Assembly: GCF_002777965.1 (NCBI RefSeq)
Contig: NZ_NGVR01000021.1
Coordinates: forward strand, 173,691-237,690
DNA length: 64,000 bases
Source of the DNA: Proteus columbae
GTDB taxonomy: Bacteria > Pseudomonadota > Gammaproteobacteria > Enterobacterales > Enterobacteriaceae
Reading direction: 5' to 3'
In this document: positions 44,309 to 53,608 of the stretch, piece by piece
Numbering within the stretch: the stretch's first letter is position 1
How the letters are laid out: each line of letters begins with the position of its first letter
Program-made: the position numbers and the translations under genes
Notes under the pieces: generated by a model
Seen by the model: the letters and a program-made list of their open reading frames with translations, nothing else
Told to the model about the DNA's origin: nothing
The model's database searches: none

Positions 44309-44464
44309 CTAAAAATAGACAAAGAAAATAATCGATAGAAAATGATTAAAAAGCCCTATTTAAAATAAGGTTTCAGTGAAATAAACTAGTAAAAATGATA
44401 AAAAAAGAACAATGGGATATCGTCATAAAATAAAGTAAACAACGAATAGGTGTGGGAAAAATAA

Positions 44465-45154
44465 ATGCAGAATTCTCAAGGAGTTAACTCGGTTGATATC
44501 GCTATTACCATTCTTGAATTTATTGCTTCGAATGGAGGTATTGCCCGATCGTCAGATATTGCAAAAGCCTGTTCGCTTTCAAAAAGTCGCTTACATAAGT
44601 ATTTAGTTTCACTTTGTCGCTCAGAAATGCTGTATCAAGAGAGTGAAGGAAGCCAGTATTGTTTGGGCAGTAAAATTCTTTTTTTAGCACAGGCAACGCC
44701 AAAACCACAATCCTTTGTAGATGAGATTAATCAGTTATTATGTGAGTTTAGAGACGAACAGAATATGTCTACGGGATTGGTGATACCTCAAGGTAACCAA
44801 CTGTTTTTAACACGTTATAACCGTAGCTTTAAACATGTTGATATCGATTTTTTACCTGATACTCCTGTGCCTCATAAAGTGAGTGCAGCGGGTGCTGTTT
44901 TTGCCACCTTTAGTGATTTGATGATTGACGCAGATTTATCACCAAAGCAGCAAAATACTATTCGCCAACAAGGTTTTGCTATTCGTCATGAACCTGCAGA
45001 AGGTATTCCTGGCGCACAATCTATTTCATGTCCTGTACTTAATAAAAAAGGGGAAATGGTGGCGGCAGTATTGACGATGGGATTTATTGAACCTGAAAAG
45101 CAAATGGAGCTAGGCAATGCATTAAAAGCAAAAATGGCGCATTTCTCCCGTTAA
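44465..45154 (+). CDS. IclR family transcriptional regulator
   Basis: A 229-residue regulator. The N-terminal winged helix is visible (SSDIAKACSLSKSRLHKYLVSL, about residues 29-50) and the C-terminal effector domain contains HKVSAAGAVFATF and AQSISCPVLNKKGEMVAA, as usual for IclR proteins. It is divergent from the molybdoenzyme operon and probably controls it in response to a substrate-like effector. A strong terminator follows. Confidence 0.88.
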   Translation: MQNSQGVNSVDIAITILEFIASNGGIARSSDIAKACSLSKSRLHKYLVSLCRSEMLYQESEGSQYCLGSKILFLAQATPKPQSFVDEINQLLCEFRDEQNMSTGLVIPQGNQLFLTRYNRSFKHVDIDFLPDTPVPHKVSAAGAVFATFSDLMIDADLSPKQQNTIRQQGFAIRHEPAEGIPGAQSISCPVLNKKGEMVAAVLTMGFIEPEKQMELGNALKAKMAHFSR

Positions 45155-45170
45155 TTTGCTAAAGGACTTA

Positions 45171-45206
45171 TTTAGGCACTTTTGCATTAAAAGCAAAGTG
45201 CCTAAA
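45171..45206. terminator. Terminator between iclR and the iron-uptake operon
   Basis: TTTAGGCACTTTTGC and GCAAAGTGCCTAAA form a long stem between convergent genes, serving one or both. Confidence 0.75.
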
Positions 45207-45217
45207 TCCTGTGTTGA

Positions 45218-46483
45218 TTAGTCGAATAGTCCTTTTGCCAGAATGTCACCCTCTTGATATATACCGGGTAATACGAAGTAATATCCACCACCAAAAGGTT
45301 TGATATAACGTTCTAAGGGTTCACCGTCTAAACGTTTTTGGGTATCAATAAAACCTTTTTTAAGGTTATTTTGAAACGAGATAAAGATAAGCCCCATATC
45401 TAGTTGACCTGAAGGCGTTAATCCTAATGAGTAGCTATAACTACGTCGGCGTAATTTTGCACTGTAACGTTCTGGATTTCTTGGTTCAGCTCGTCGCATA
45501 TGAGAATCAAATAGCACTCTGTCACCGTGAGGATCTTTTTCAAATTGCGGATCGTCCATCTCTTGCTTCATACCTATTGGCGCACCGGTTGATCGATGGC
45601 GACCAAAGTTATTTTCTTGATCTTCAAGAGGTGTTCTATCCCAAAACTCCAAAGCAAAACGAATAAGACGAACAGCTTGATAACTCCCGCCTAAACACCA
45701 CTGTGGTTCTTTTTGTTTCTCAGTGATCCAAACAAGAGAGTCCATCAAACTATTATCTGAAGAAGGCGCATTGCCAGAGCCATCTTTAAAGCCAAAAAGA
45801 TTAATAGGTGTTTGTCGGTTATCGATATCACGAGCAGGAAGAAAACCATCGATTTTCCATACAGCATAAACCTTTCCTGACAGGTGTTTTAAAATATCTC
45901 TTAACGCATAAATCACACTTTCTTGGCTATTCGCACAAAGTTGCAGTAATACATCGCCACCACACCATTTAGGATCGAGTCGGTCATTAGGAAAGGGTTT
46001 CATTGGTTCTAAGCGCTTAGGTTTTTTAGCTTGAAAACCAAAACGACTATCAAAAAAACTATCACCTAAAGCGACGGTGACGGTTAATTCATCGGGATGT
46101 AATTGAGTTCCTAAAATACCGGATTCAGCAGGAGGAAGATGCGGATTAGCCCTTTGTTGAAGTTCTCTGGGTTGAGTTAAAAATGCAATTCGTTGTGTCA
46201 GTGTTGTAAATATTCTTTTTATATCATCGGCGTTTGTTACTGTCAGATTAAGTGCAATAAATGAGGCATGTTTTTGTTCTGGTGTAATAACACCTGCTTG
46301 ATGTTGACCTAAATAGGCGATAGTACGTTGATAGCGCGGAGTAGATAAAGCTTGTTGTTTTTCTACTGCTCTTGCTCCCATACTGGCGAGTAATAAACTC
46401 CCCCCCAACCATTTTAACGTGGTACGTTTATTTAGGTTAACAGGATTTTTTGATAGCGATTTAAAGAGCGTTTTATTTTTCAT
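45218..46483 (-). CDS. efeB: EfeB-like DyP-type peroxidase, Tat-exported
   Basis: A 421-residue heme peroxidase of the dye-decolourising family. A Tat signal (NKRTTLKWLGGSLLLAS) directs it to the periplasm. The DyP signature GFKDGSGN and the heme-ligand region SHMRRAEPRN are intact. In E. coli EfeB serves EfeUOB iron uptake, oxidising ferrous iron or freeing iron from heme. The ATG at 46483 overlaps the end of the imelysin gene by 11 bases. It is the last gene of a five-gene operon. Confidence 0.9.
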   Translation of the reverse strand: MKNKTLFKSLSKNPVNLNKRTTLKWLGGSLLLASMGARAVEKQQALSTPRYQRTIAYLGQHQAGVITPEQKHASFIALNLTVTNADDIKRIFTTLTQRIAFLTQPRELQQRANPHLPPAESGILGTQLHPDELTVTVALGDSFFDSRFGFQAKKPKRLEPMKPFPNDRLDPKWCGGDVLLQLCANSQESVIYALRDILKHLSGKVYAVWKIDGFLPARDIDNRQTPINLFGFKDGSGNAPSSDNSLMDSLVWITEKQKEPQWCLGGSYQAVRLIRFALEFWDRTPLEDQENNFGRHRSTGAPIGMKQEMDDPQFEKDPHGDRVLFDSHMRRAEPRNPERYSAKLRRRSYSYSLGLTPSGQLDMGLIFISFQNNLKKGFIDTQKRLDGEPLERYIKPFGGGYYFVLPGIYQEGDILAKGLFD

Positions 46484-47396
46484 CACTTGCTTCTTTATAG
46501 TGATAGTAAACATCAATATTGAGAGTGCTACGCAAGTTTGCCACTTGCTCTGCTAATTGTGTTACTTGAGAAAAAAGCCAACTTTTTTCCGTTTCAGGAA
46601 GTGCGGTTAAAGGCTGAAATAGGCCTTCATCGCGCTGATATTTTAAAATTAGAGCACCTATATCGTCATATTGTTTGATCAGTAGTTGATATTCAGTCGT
46701 TGGAATATGATTAGATAAGATCTCTACGATTAAGCGCGATCCAGATAAATTGGCATAACTATCACCCAGATCGCTGTTTGAATATTGATTTTCAATACCC
46801 GCAAGTTTGTCAGTTAAAATAAACTCTAAGCTATCACCCGCAGACTGAACCAATTTAGGGATAGGAATATCTTCAATCGCGACACGCTTTTTTAAGTCAC
46901 TAATACCTCTTAAAAGGGCTTTTGCCGATTCAATGGCTTTTTGAGGATCTTTTAATTTAAACAGTTGATATTCAACTAAATGAAATCCTGAAAAACGAGG
47001 TGAATTTTCTCTTTCAAGAAAGAAATCCGCTCTATTATTCAATAAACGTTCGCTTGTACCAAAAAGGGCAATAATAGGGCGAATAACTTCATAATGATAA
47101 TGTGCTTGTTGATAAGCATTTTGTGCATTAATAAGCTGATTTTTTTCACTATTTTCGATTAATTTAACAAGTGATTTTTCAACTAACGTTAATTGTTCAA
47201 CAGCCTTTTCTCGGTAATTTAAAATATCGATTTCGAACTTTTTAGGAGTAGGGATATCCCCTTTGGCAATAACGACATTTTCACTATCTTGAATAATACC
47301 CTGAATAATTTTTTCGGCATAAACAGGAAAAGAAAATAACAAGATAAATAGAAAAGCTGTGATATTTTTACTTAGCGATTTTGCATTATTTAGCAT
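46473..47396 (-). CDS. efeO: EfeO-like imelysin (M75) periplasmic protein
   Basis: A 307-residue protein with a signal peptide (cleaved near VYA, about residue 28) followed by an imelysin/M75 domain. The family's GFHLVEYQLF (H-x-x-E iron-binding motif) is present, along with RLIVEILS late in the domain. Unlike E. coli EfeO it has no N-terminal cupredoxin domain; that domain is encoded by a separate gene two places upstream. The ATG at 47396 lies inside the end of the FTR1 gene. It probably presents iron to the FTR1 permease. Confidence 0.85.
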   Translation of the reverse strand: MLNNAKSLSKNITAFLFILLFSFPVYAEKIIQGIIQDSENVVIAKGDIPTPKKFEIDILNYREKAVEQLTLVEKSLVKLIENSEKNQLINAQNAYQQAHYHYEVIRPIIALFGTSERLLNNRADFFLERENSPRFSGFHLVEYQLFKLKDPQKAIESAKALLRGISDLKKRVAIEDIPIPKLVQSAGDSLEFILTDKLAGIENQYSNSDLGDSYANLSGSRLIVEILSNHIPTTEYQLLIKQYDDIGALILKYQRDEGLFQPLTALPETEKSWLFSQVTQLAEQVANLRSTLNIDVYYHYKEASDEK

Positions 47397-48222
47397 AGTG
47401 AGCACCTCGCTTAAATAACAGTGCAACGACCACCCAATACACAATAAATGTCACCACACTTAAACCAATTGGTTGAGAGCGATAAGCAAAAAACGAGACT
47501 AAAAAATTACCAAAGACACTAGAATCATCAAGAATATGGCTAATATCCCAAAGTGGATAAATAAAGAAATCAGGTAATTCAAAATCCATTTCAATCAGTA
47601 AATTTGCAATTTCTTCTACGGCTTTTAATAACAGAGAAACGGCAAGGAATAGCAATAAAAACCCTGTTACGGTAAAGAAATAGCGCCATGAAATGACTTT
47701 TGAAGTCAGCAAGAATAGCCATAGTGTGAATGCTGCGACAAGTAAGCCAATAAAAACCTCAATAAAGAAAGGCAGTACTGTTTGTGCATTGAGAGCCATA
47801 ATATGGCTAGAGAGGAATACCACCACTTCGCTGCCTTCTCTGGCAATCGCAATGGCAATAATCAATAAAATACCCCATGCACTTTGTTGTTGTGTTTTTT
47901 GGGTGAGTTCATTTTCTATATTTGCTTTTAATGATTTTCCTTGACCATTCATCCAATAAACCATCTGCACAATAAGTACACAAGCAAGGATCTCCATTGC
48001 GATCATAAATAGAGATTGCCATATATCTTCAAGCGAGCTAAATACGCCATAAATACTTAGCGCTAGAATAATGGCAAGAAATAACCCAAATACCACGCCA
48101 CCCCATAAATATTTCATGCCTTGTTGTGGTGTTGGTGAACGTTTTATCCACGCATAAATAATGCCTACCACTAATAGCGCTTCAAAACTTTCTCGCCAAA
48201 CAACAAACAGAACTTGTCCCAT
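47386..48222 (-). CDS. FTR1 family iron permease (EfeU-like)
   Basis: A 278-residue, seven-segment membrane protein. Both iron-channel motifs are present: WRESFEALLVVG in the first helix and AREGSEVVVF in the fourth (R-E-x-x-E). It carries iron across the inner membrane. Three bases separate it from the cupredoxin gene, and it overlaps the imelysin gene, so coupling is tight. E. coli EfeU is the nearest named counterpart, but the P19/cupredoxin partners also recall FtrC/FetM-type systems, so I give no symbol. Confidence 0.9.
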   Translation of the reverse strand: MGQVLFVVWRESFEALLVVGIIYAWIKRSPTPQQGMKYLWGGVVFGLFLAIILALSIYGVFSSLEDIWQSLFMIAMEILACVLIVQMVYWMNGQGKSLKANIENELTQKTQQQSAWGILLIIAIAIAREGSEVVVFLSSHIMALNAQTVLPFFIEVFIGLLVAAFTLWLFLLTSKVISWRYFFTVTGFLLLFLAVSLLLKAVEEIANLLIEMDFELPDFFIYPLWDISHILDDSSVFGNFLVSFFAYRSQPIGLSVVTFIVYWVVVALLFKRGAHYAK

Positions 48223-48224
48223 AT

Positions 48225-48572
48225 TTACTCTGCCTTTTCAGTTGCAACAATTTCACCTTGAGGATGAGAAAGGTGAAAATCATCAAAGAAGGTGTAACGC
48301 CCGGGTTTTAGTGGTGCGATTACAACGACAGAATTTGCACCTGGTGCTAATACTTTTTCTTTACGTAGCTGTGTACTTTCAAATTCAACAGGACTCGTGC
48401 CTGTATTACGAATTTTTATCCTAATGGGGGTTTTAGCGGGTACTTCTAGTACTTGGGGAATAAGTTCGCCATCTTTCATTTCTAATTCAACGGTGTATTT
48501 CTCTGCTGCAAAAACAGAGGATGTCACCATTAACAGTAGTAATAATGTATATTTAGAGAGAGTTTTGATCAT
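48225..48572 (-). CDS. Periplasmic cupredoxin-domain protein
   Basis: A 115-residue protein with a signal peptide (cleaved after SVFA, about residue 23) and a cupredoxin-like beta domain resembling the N-terminal domain of EfeO. FFDDFHLSHPQGEIVA near the end carries two histidines that may bind Cu or Fe. In related iron systems this protein oxidises or relays ferrous iron to the FTR1 permease, the next gene. The ATG at 48572 gives a proper signal peptide; the frame extends about 21 codons further without one. Confidence 0.85.
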   Translation of the reverse strand: MIKTLSKYTLLLLLMVTSSVFAAEKYTVELEMKDGELIPQVLEVPAKTPIRIKIRNTGTSPVEFESTQLRKEKVLAPGANSVVVIAPLKPGRYTFFDDFHLSHPQGEIVATEKAE

Positions 48573-48640
48573 CAGCGTTTCACTTAAAAAAGAGAAAAAG
48601 GATAAATCCAAATGGTTGGATTTATCCGTTATCAAGCTAA

Positions 48641-49198
48641 TTAGTAACTACCTTTACGGCCTGTACCGCTATATGTGAAATCCCATGACACTTCAAAGGG
48701 TTCAAACCAAGGTGAAACACCAGTTTCTTTATCGATATGGCGACCAAAAGCGATATCTTTGTTGTATGAAGGCGGGTAAATTTTATAGGTCACGTTATAT
48801 TGACCATTTCCGTCTAATTTCAGGTTTTCACCATAGTGAGGGCCATCGTTGGCAACCATCGCCATAAATGTACCTTGCTGTTTTTTCGCAGGTGCATCAG
48901 ATTTTGTTACGGTGTATTCAATGGTGAGGTAAGGGATCCAATCGCCTTCAGCAAATCCATTCGGATTATCTTCTGTGGCATGAATATCTGCTTCTAAATG
49001 GATATCTGCTTTATCAGCAGCCAAGTGATTCATCGCATGATGACCTTCTTCGGTATCCATGGTGATAGGTTGGAGATAAACCCCTTGAATTTCCATACCA
49101 TTTTTAAGAATAGGATGACCAACTGGATACTCAACAGCTAGAGCGGACGCAGAAAAAAATGAGAGTGCAGTGAGAGAGAGTGCATAGCGATAGTTCAT
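48641..49198 (-). CDS. P19/Tp34-type periplasmic iron-binding protein
   Basis: A 185-residue protein with a clear signal peptide (residues about 1-21, ending ALA). The mature part follows the P19/FetP/Tp34 family: YPVGHPILKNGMEI, GVYLQPITMD, HLEADIHA, MAMVANDGPHYG and FGRHIDKETGV, with the Met and His residues that bind Cu/Fe in that family. It heads the iron-uptake operon; AAGGA precedes the ATG and a Fur-like site lies just upstream. It likely captures ferrous iron in the periplasm. Confidence 0.9.
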   Translation of the reverse strand: MNYRYALSLTALSFFSASALAVEYPVGHPILKNGMEIQGVYLQPITMDTEEGHHAMNHLAADKADIHLEADIHATEDNPNGFAEGDWIPYLTIEYTVTKSDAPAKKQQGTFMAMVANDGPHYGENLKLDGNGQYNVTYKIYPPSYNKDIAFGRHIDKETGVSPWFEPFEVSWDFTYSGTGRKGSY

Positions 49199-49213
49199 GT
49201 TTAATCCTTATTA

Positions 49214-49232
49214 TTGAATGATAATTGTTATT
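49214..49232 (-). promoter_or_regulatory. Fur-box-like site upstream of the P19 operon
   Basis: TTGAATGATAATTGTTATT agrees with the 19-base Fur consensus (GATAATGATAATCATTATC) at 13 positions, including the uninterrupted AATGATAAT core. It lies 16 bases before the P19 start codon. Confidence 0.6.
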
Positions 49233-49441
49233 ATTCTTAATAAGATTAACATAGTTTTTATTAGAAATAGGAGATAATCTATACGAAAAATATCGCTTAA
49301 GTTGGTTGGGAAATCAGTGAAAATAGCGATAACATTTTCTTTTATAAAAGAAAAAAATTTGTTGCTCTAAGTGGAATACATAAATGGGATTAATAGTCTT
49401 GAATGATAATATCCAATGAAATCATTCAATTAAATGTGATA

Positions 49442-49492
49442 TATGGAAATCTTATTTATCATAGTGAGAAGATAAAATAGAAGATTTCCATA
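49442..49492. repeat. 12-bp inverted repeat downstream of the mrpJ-like gene
   Basis: TATGGAAATCTT (49442-49453) and AAGATTTCCATA (49481-49492) are perfectly complementary across a 27-base spacer, ten bases beyond the stop of the minus-strand regulator. It could be a terminator without a T-run or a protein site. The remainder of 49199-49501 is AT-rich with no gene. Confidence 0.45.
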
Positions 49493-49501
49493 CTAAGAAT
49501 A

Positions 49502-49789
49502 TTAAATTTGACTTTGAGCACTCCAAAACTGTTTGGATTGTGTCAGTGCCACAGTTGAAACTTGCTCTTCATTTGGCGGTAGGAAAAATGCAGGAGTGAC
49601 TTTTAACTCTTGTGCAATATGAAAGAGCATATCAACATCAATCTTACATAGCCCATTCTCATAACGTGAAAATTGTTGCTGGCTAATACCGACTCGTTCA
49701 GCGACAACTTTTGCTGACAAGCGAAGTTGCTGGCGTTGTTTACGAATTTTATGCCCAATAATTTGAGAGATGGGATAAATCTTTGACAT
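49502..49789 (-). CDS. MrpJ-like XRE family regulator (orphan)
   Basis: A 95-residue helix-turn-helix protein. The DNA-binding part (VVAERVGISQQQFSRYENG, about residues 29-47) followed by KIDVDMLFHIAQEL closely resembles MrpJ, the Proteus regulator that ends fimbrial operons and represses flagellar genes, although no fimbrial gene is near. Start is ATG 49789, with GAGG in front; the frame extends 30 codons further without a site. The gene stands alone between the iron operon and gsp. Confidence 0.8.
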   Translation of the reverse strand: MSKIYPISQIIGHKIRKQRQQLRLSAKVVAERVGISQQQFSRYENGLCKIDVDMLFHIAQELKVTPAFFLPPNEEQVSTVALTQSKQFWSAQSQI

Positions 49790-50390
49790 TAGTGACCTCA
49801 TTCTTCCTATCAACCACCAATAATATCCAATAAATTGAATATCAAGTTTCCGTGATGGATCTTCAAAATAAACAAGCACTCCGGCTTGAATGAGTAAAAT
49901 CCATACTACTGTGTTATCGGTTAATAGGATGAATTATTTATACCTGTCACGTTATAAGATGATATTAATTTTCATTAAACTATTTTGATATTCTTCTTTT
50001 TTCTAGCAGGATGGTCGAGATTTTTTTGATAAACAGTGCTATATATTGCCCAAACACCATTTTATCTGTTATTTGTGCTCGCATTTATGATTAATAAAGA
50101 GTAAATAATGAGACTATAACAAAAAAGATAAAGCCCTCTTTGACTGTGTTTATACTCGAGAATACCTTTTATGCCTTCTTATAATGGGTTATTTTTGAGT
50201 TTTTTTTTATATCACCTCAATTTTTTTCTTACACCCGTGGTAAATTCAAACGGCTCTCTTCACTTTATTGAAATTTATAAAATTACATTCACATCTAATA
50301 GGCTACGGCGTTAAGATTGTTCACTATAATACTTAGGCAAGATTATAAGTGTTGCAGGGTAATTATCTATTTATCGTCAAGGTCGAGATT
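49790..50390. other. Intergenic region upstream of gsp
   Basis: About 600 AT-rich bases between the divergent mrpJ-like and gsp genes. It should contain both promoters. I see no reading frame, RNA gene or named operator that I can support. Confidence 0.55.
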
Positions 50391-52268
50391 ATGAATGTAA
50401 AAGATATCATTCGTCATGAACCATTTGGAACATTGCTAGGTTATGCACCTGGTGGTGTCGCGATTTACTCTTCAGATTACAGCAGTATTGATAAAGAAGA
50501 CTATGCCGCTAATGATTCATTCCGTAGCTATATTGGTAATGAATATATGGGGCACAAGTGGCAGTGTGTTGAGTTTGCTCGCCGTTTTCTCTATTTGCAT
50601 TATGGGGCTGTATTTACTGATGTGGGAATGGCTTATGAGATCTTCTCACTACGTTTTTTACGTAAAACCATAGATGACGATATATTGCCATTACAAGCCT
50701 TTGCAAATGGTAGCAAACAACCACCAGCAGTGGGCGCTTTGCTGATTTGGCAAGAAGGGGGAGAGTTTAAAGTCACAGGACATGTTGCTGTGATTACTGA
50801 AGTGCTTGAAGATAAAATTCGTATCGCGGAACAAAATGTTATCCACACTCGATTACCCGCAGGGCAACAATGGACTAGGGAATTAGCGCTTAAAATCACG
50901 GATAACGGTTACTTTATTCAAGATACTTTTGATAATACAACGCTATTGGGTTGGATGATCCAAACTGAGCCTAATGCTTATAGCCTTCCTCAACCTAAAA
51001 TTACGCCAGAATTGTTAAATATTCATGCCGAACAGCTTGATAATAAAGGTCAATTAGATGGCAAATGGTTAGATGAAAGCTCGCCACTAGAAAAAGCTTA
51101 CGTCCTTGCACAGCATGGTCATATTATCAATCAAAATAGCTATGAATATTTCACCATTTCAGAAAGTGCAGAGCAGGAACTTATTCGTGCAAGTAATGAA
51201 ATGCATTTGATGTATTTGCATGCAACTGAAAAAGTGTTGAAAGACGATAAGCTACTGCGTTTATTCGATATCCCTGAAGTGTTGTGGCCTCGTATTCGTT
51301 TATCTTGGCAAAACAGACGCCATCAAATGATCACGGGACGATTAGATTTTTGTATGGATGAACGTGGAGTCAAAGTTTATGAATATAATGCTGACTCTGC
51401 CTCTTGCCATACAGAAGCTGGCCTAATCATCGAGAAATGGGCACAGAAAGGTGGAATTAAAGAGGGTTTTAACCCTGGTGAACGCTTACTTGATGCATTA
51501 GCGGATGCTTGGAAACACTGTGATGCAAAACCTTTTGTACATATTCTTCAAGATGATGACAGTGAAGAAGATTATCACGCTCTCTTTATGCAACAATCAC
51601 TGACCCAAGCAGGTTATAACAGTAAAATTCTACGTGGATTAGATGAACTTCATTGGAATAGCCGCGGTGAATTGATTGATGCAGACAAACGGGTTGTTGA
51701 ATGTGTTTGGAAAACATGGGCTTGGGAAACGGCGTTAGACCAACTAAGAGAAGAGAGTGAGCAACAAGCACTGATCCCTATCCGTACAGGGCATCCTGAA
51801 GATGAAGTCCGTTTAGTCGATGTGCTTTTACGTCCTGAAATTACAGTTTTCGAGCCTCTTTGGACACTTATTCCTAGTAATAAAGCGATTCTACCTATTT
51901 TATGGCAATTGTTCCCTGATAACCCTTATTTGTTAGATACTGATTTCACCGTGACACCTCATCTTGCACAAAGTGGTTATGCAATTAAACCGATAGCGGG
52001 TCGTTGTGGTAGTAATATTGGTTTAGTCGATCATAAAGAGAATGTGTTAGATGAAACCAATGGCCAATTTGATCACCAAGAAAATATTTACCAAGAATTA
52101 TGGTGTTTACCTAAAGTGGCAAATCGTTATATCCAAGTTTGTACCTTTACAGTGGGTGGTCATTATGGCGGTTGTTGTTTACGTTCAGACCCAACTCTAG
52201 TAATTAAAAAAGAGAGTGATATTGAACCTTTAATTGTGATTGAAGATAAACACTTTTTGGCTAAATAA
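50391..52268 (+). CDS. gsp: Bifunctional glutathionylspermidine amidase/synthetase
   Basis: A 625-residue two-domain enzyme matching E. coli Gsp (619). The N-terminal CHAP amidase domain has its catalytic cysteine at residue 59 (KWQCVEF), the same number as in E. coli, and the histidine in VTGHVAV. The C-terminal ATP-grasp domain joins glutathione and spermidine; visible segments include DFCMDERGVKVYEYNADSA and KPIAGRCGSNIGLV. Start is ATG 50391 after AAGG, giving MNVKDIIRHEPFG. Single gene with its own terminator. Confidence 0.96.
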   Translation: MNVKDIIRHEPFGTLLGYAPGGVAIYSSDYSSIDKEDYAANDSFRSYIGNEYMGHKWQCVEFARRFLYLHYGAVFTDVGMAYEIFSLRFLRKTIDDDILPLQAFANGSKQPPAVGALLIWQEGGEFKVTGHVAVITEVLEDKIRIAEQNVIHTRLPAGQQWTRELALKITDNGYFIQDTFDNTTLLGWMIQTEPNAYSLPQPKITPELLNIHAEQLDNKGQLDGKWLDESSPLEKAYVLAQHGHIINQNSYEYFTISESAEQELIRASNEMHLMYLHATEKVLKDDKLLRLFDIPEVLWPRIRLSWQNRRHQMITGRLDFCMDERGVKVYEYNADSASCHTEAGLIIEKWAQKGGIKEGFNPGERLLDALADAWKHCDAKPFVHILQDDDSEEDYHALFMQQSLTQAGYNSKILRGLDELHWNSRGELIDADKRVVECVWKTWAWETALDQLREESEQQALIPIRTGHPEDEVRLVDVLLRPEITVFEPLWTLIPSNKAILPILWQLFPDNPYLLDTDFTVTPHLAQSGYAIKPIAGRCGSNIGLVDHKENVLDETNGQFDHQENIYQELWCLPKVANRYIQVCTFTVGGHYGGCCLRSDPTLVIKKESDIEPLIVIEDKHFLAK

Positions 52269-52288
52269 GATCATAGACGTTTAGAATT

Positions 52289-52317
52289 AATAAACCCGCC
52301 TAATTGGCGGGTTTATT
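52289..52317 (+). terminator. Terminator after gsp
   Basis: AATAAACCCGCC and GGCGGGTTTATT form a 12-bp perfect stem with a five-base loop, then TTA-rich sequence. The stop of the small minus-strand frame begins one base beyond. Confidence 0.88.
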
Positions 52318-52422
52318 TTAATAAAGAATATTCTCAGTGATATGTTTTTTATTTGCGACGATTAAACCTGCATATTCTGCAATAGCGACTATCTGTTGTG
52401 TTGAAAAGGTCATCTCTTTCAT
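52318..52422 (-). CDS. Possible 34-residue small protein downstream of dsdC
   Basis: An open frame of 34 codons starting with ATG 18 bases after the dsdC stop, behind AAGGAAAA. The product reads MKEMTFSTQQIVAIAEYAGL and ends NILY; composition is normal for a folded helix-turn peptide, not random AT-rich sequence. I do not recognise it. It would be co-transcribed with dsdC and stops next to the gsp terminator. Too short to be sure without conservation data. Confidence 0.35.
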   Translation of the reverse strand: MKEMTFSTQQIVAIAEYAGLIVANKKHITENILY

Positions 52423-52440
52423 CGGATTTTCCTTAAAGAA

Positions 52441-53385
52441 TTACATGCTTTCCTTGATTTGTTTTTTCAGCCACTGCATGAAAAGCTGTACTTTAGCATT
52501 ATTCTTTTCATTTCGAGTGACAAGGTAATAACGCTGAGCACAAAAAAGCTCACTATTATCAAAAGGAATAATTAATTCTTTATTAGCCAGTTGTTTTTGC
52601 ACTAAACGCTTTCTTCCCATAGCCACTCCTGAGTGGTTAACGGCAGCAATAACTGCAAGATCAGAGCGGTCAAAACAGATATTGCTACGATTAGGAAAAA
52701 GTGAAAGCCCCATATATTCACTCCAAGCTCGCCATTCGTCGAAATCAGAGTTATTACTCCAAGCTTGCCTATCATGTAGCAAAGTACAATTAGAAAGATG
52801 ATGAATATTGCCAATAAGCTCATGTTTTCTTGCGTATTCAGGGCTACATACAGGAATAATAGATTCTGAAATTAAATCTTCGCAATAAAGGTTTTGCAGT
52901 TGCTTATCATCAAAATAGATTGCGAGATCAATACCATAACCTCGAAAGTTAATATCATCATTTCCTGTAAGTAGATTTAATTCAATAGAGGGATAACGTT
53001 CAGTAAAATCTGAAATACGAGGAACTAACCAACATTGGGCAATAGAAGGTCGTGAATAAACGGTGAGAATGCCTGAGACTTCTTGGTTATGAATATCTAA
53101 AATTTCTTGGTTAATATCTTCTAGCGTTTTTTTAAGCGCCCAATAAATTCGTTCACCTTCTTCTGTTAACTCTATTCGGCGATGAAAGCGGTTAAATAGC
53201 TTAATGCCCAACTCTTCTTCTAGTGTATTAATACGGTGGCTAATGGCGCTGGGCGTTAATGACAGTTCTTCTGCTGCTAAAGCGAATGAAAGGTGGCGAC
53301 CTGTTGCTTCAAAAGTGTGAAGTCTTGCTAATTGATAACTAGATAATCGTTTATTTCTTAAAATCACGCTAGAAGATTCAAACAT
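52441..53385 (-). CDS. dsdC: LysR-type D-serine regulator DsdC
   Basis: A 314-residue LysR regulator. The N-terminal winged helix is clear (SFALAAEELSLTPSAISHRIN, about residues 33-53), followed by a substrate-binding domain. DsdC activates dsdXA when D-serine is present, and this gene lies divergently beside dsdXA as in E. coli. The intervening 223 bases should hold its T-N11-A sites and a CRP site. Confidence 0.93.
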   Translation of the reverse strand: MFESSSVILRNKRLSSYQLARLHTFEATGRHLSFALAAEELSLTPSAISHRINTLEEELGIKLFNRFHRRIELTEEGERIYWALKKTLEDINQEILDIHNQEVSGILTVYSRPSIAQCWLVPRISDFTERYPSIELNLLTGNDDINFRGYGIDLAIYFDDKQLQNLYCEDLISESIIPVCSPEYARKHELIGNIHHLSNCTLLHDRQAWSNNSDFDEWRAWSEYMGLSLFPNRSNICFDRSDLAVIAAVNHSGVAMGRKRLVQKQLANKELIIPFDNSELFCAQRYYLVTRNEKNNAKVQLFMQWLKKQIKESM

Positions 53386-53484
53386 TCTTTTATTCTCGTT
53401 TTGTTGTTAATAGTAACGTAGGTTAACAATCAAGCTAATGTTAAGATGAAATACCATGCTGCTACTTATCATAATGTGATTATT

Positions 53485-53500
53485 TGTGCATTGCGTCACT
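53485..53500 (+). promoter_or_regulatory. Candidate CRP site in the dsdC-dsdX promoter region
   Basis: TGTGC-ATTGCG-TCACT matches TGTGA-N6-TCACA at eight of ten conserved positions, 109 bases before dsdX. E. coli dsdXA needs CRP, which fits. Confidence 0.45.
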
Positions 53501-53608
53501 TATTTGAGTTAATTGAGTTCATCTTAGTGTAAATTTTCATCATTTGTAAGTGCCGAATGATTAATATTCAATATGATTAACAATAAATAAAATATTTGGG
53601 ATGGATAT

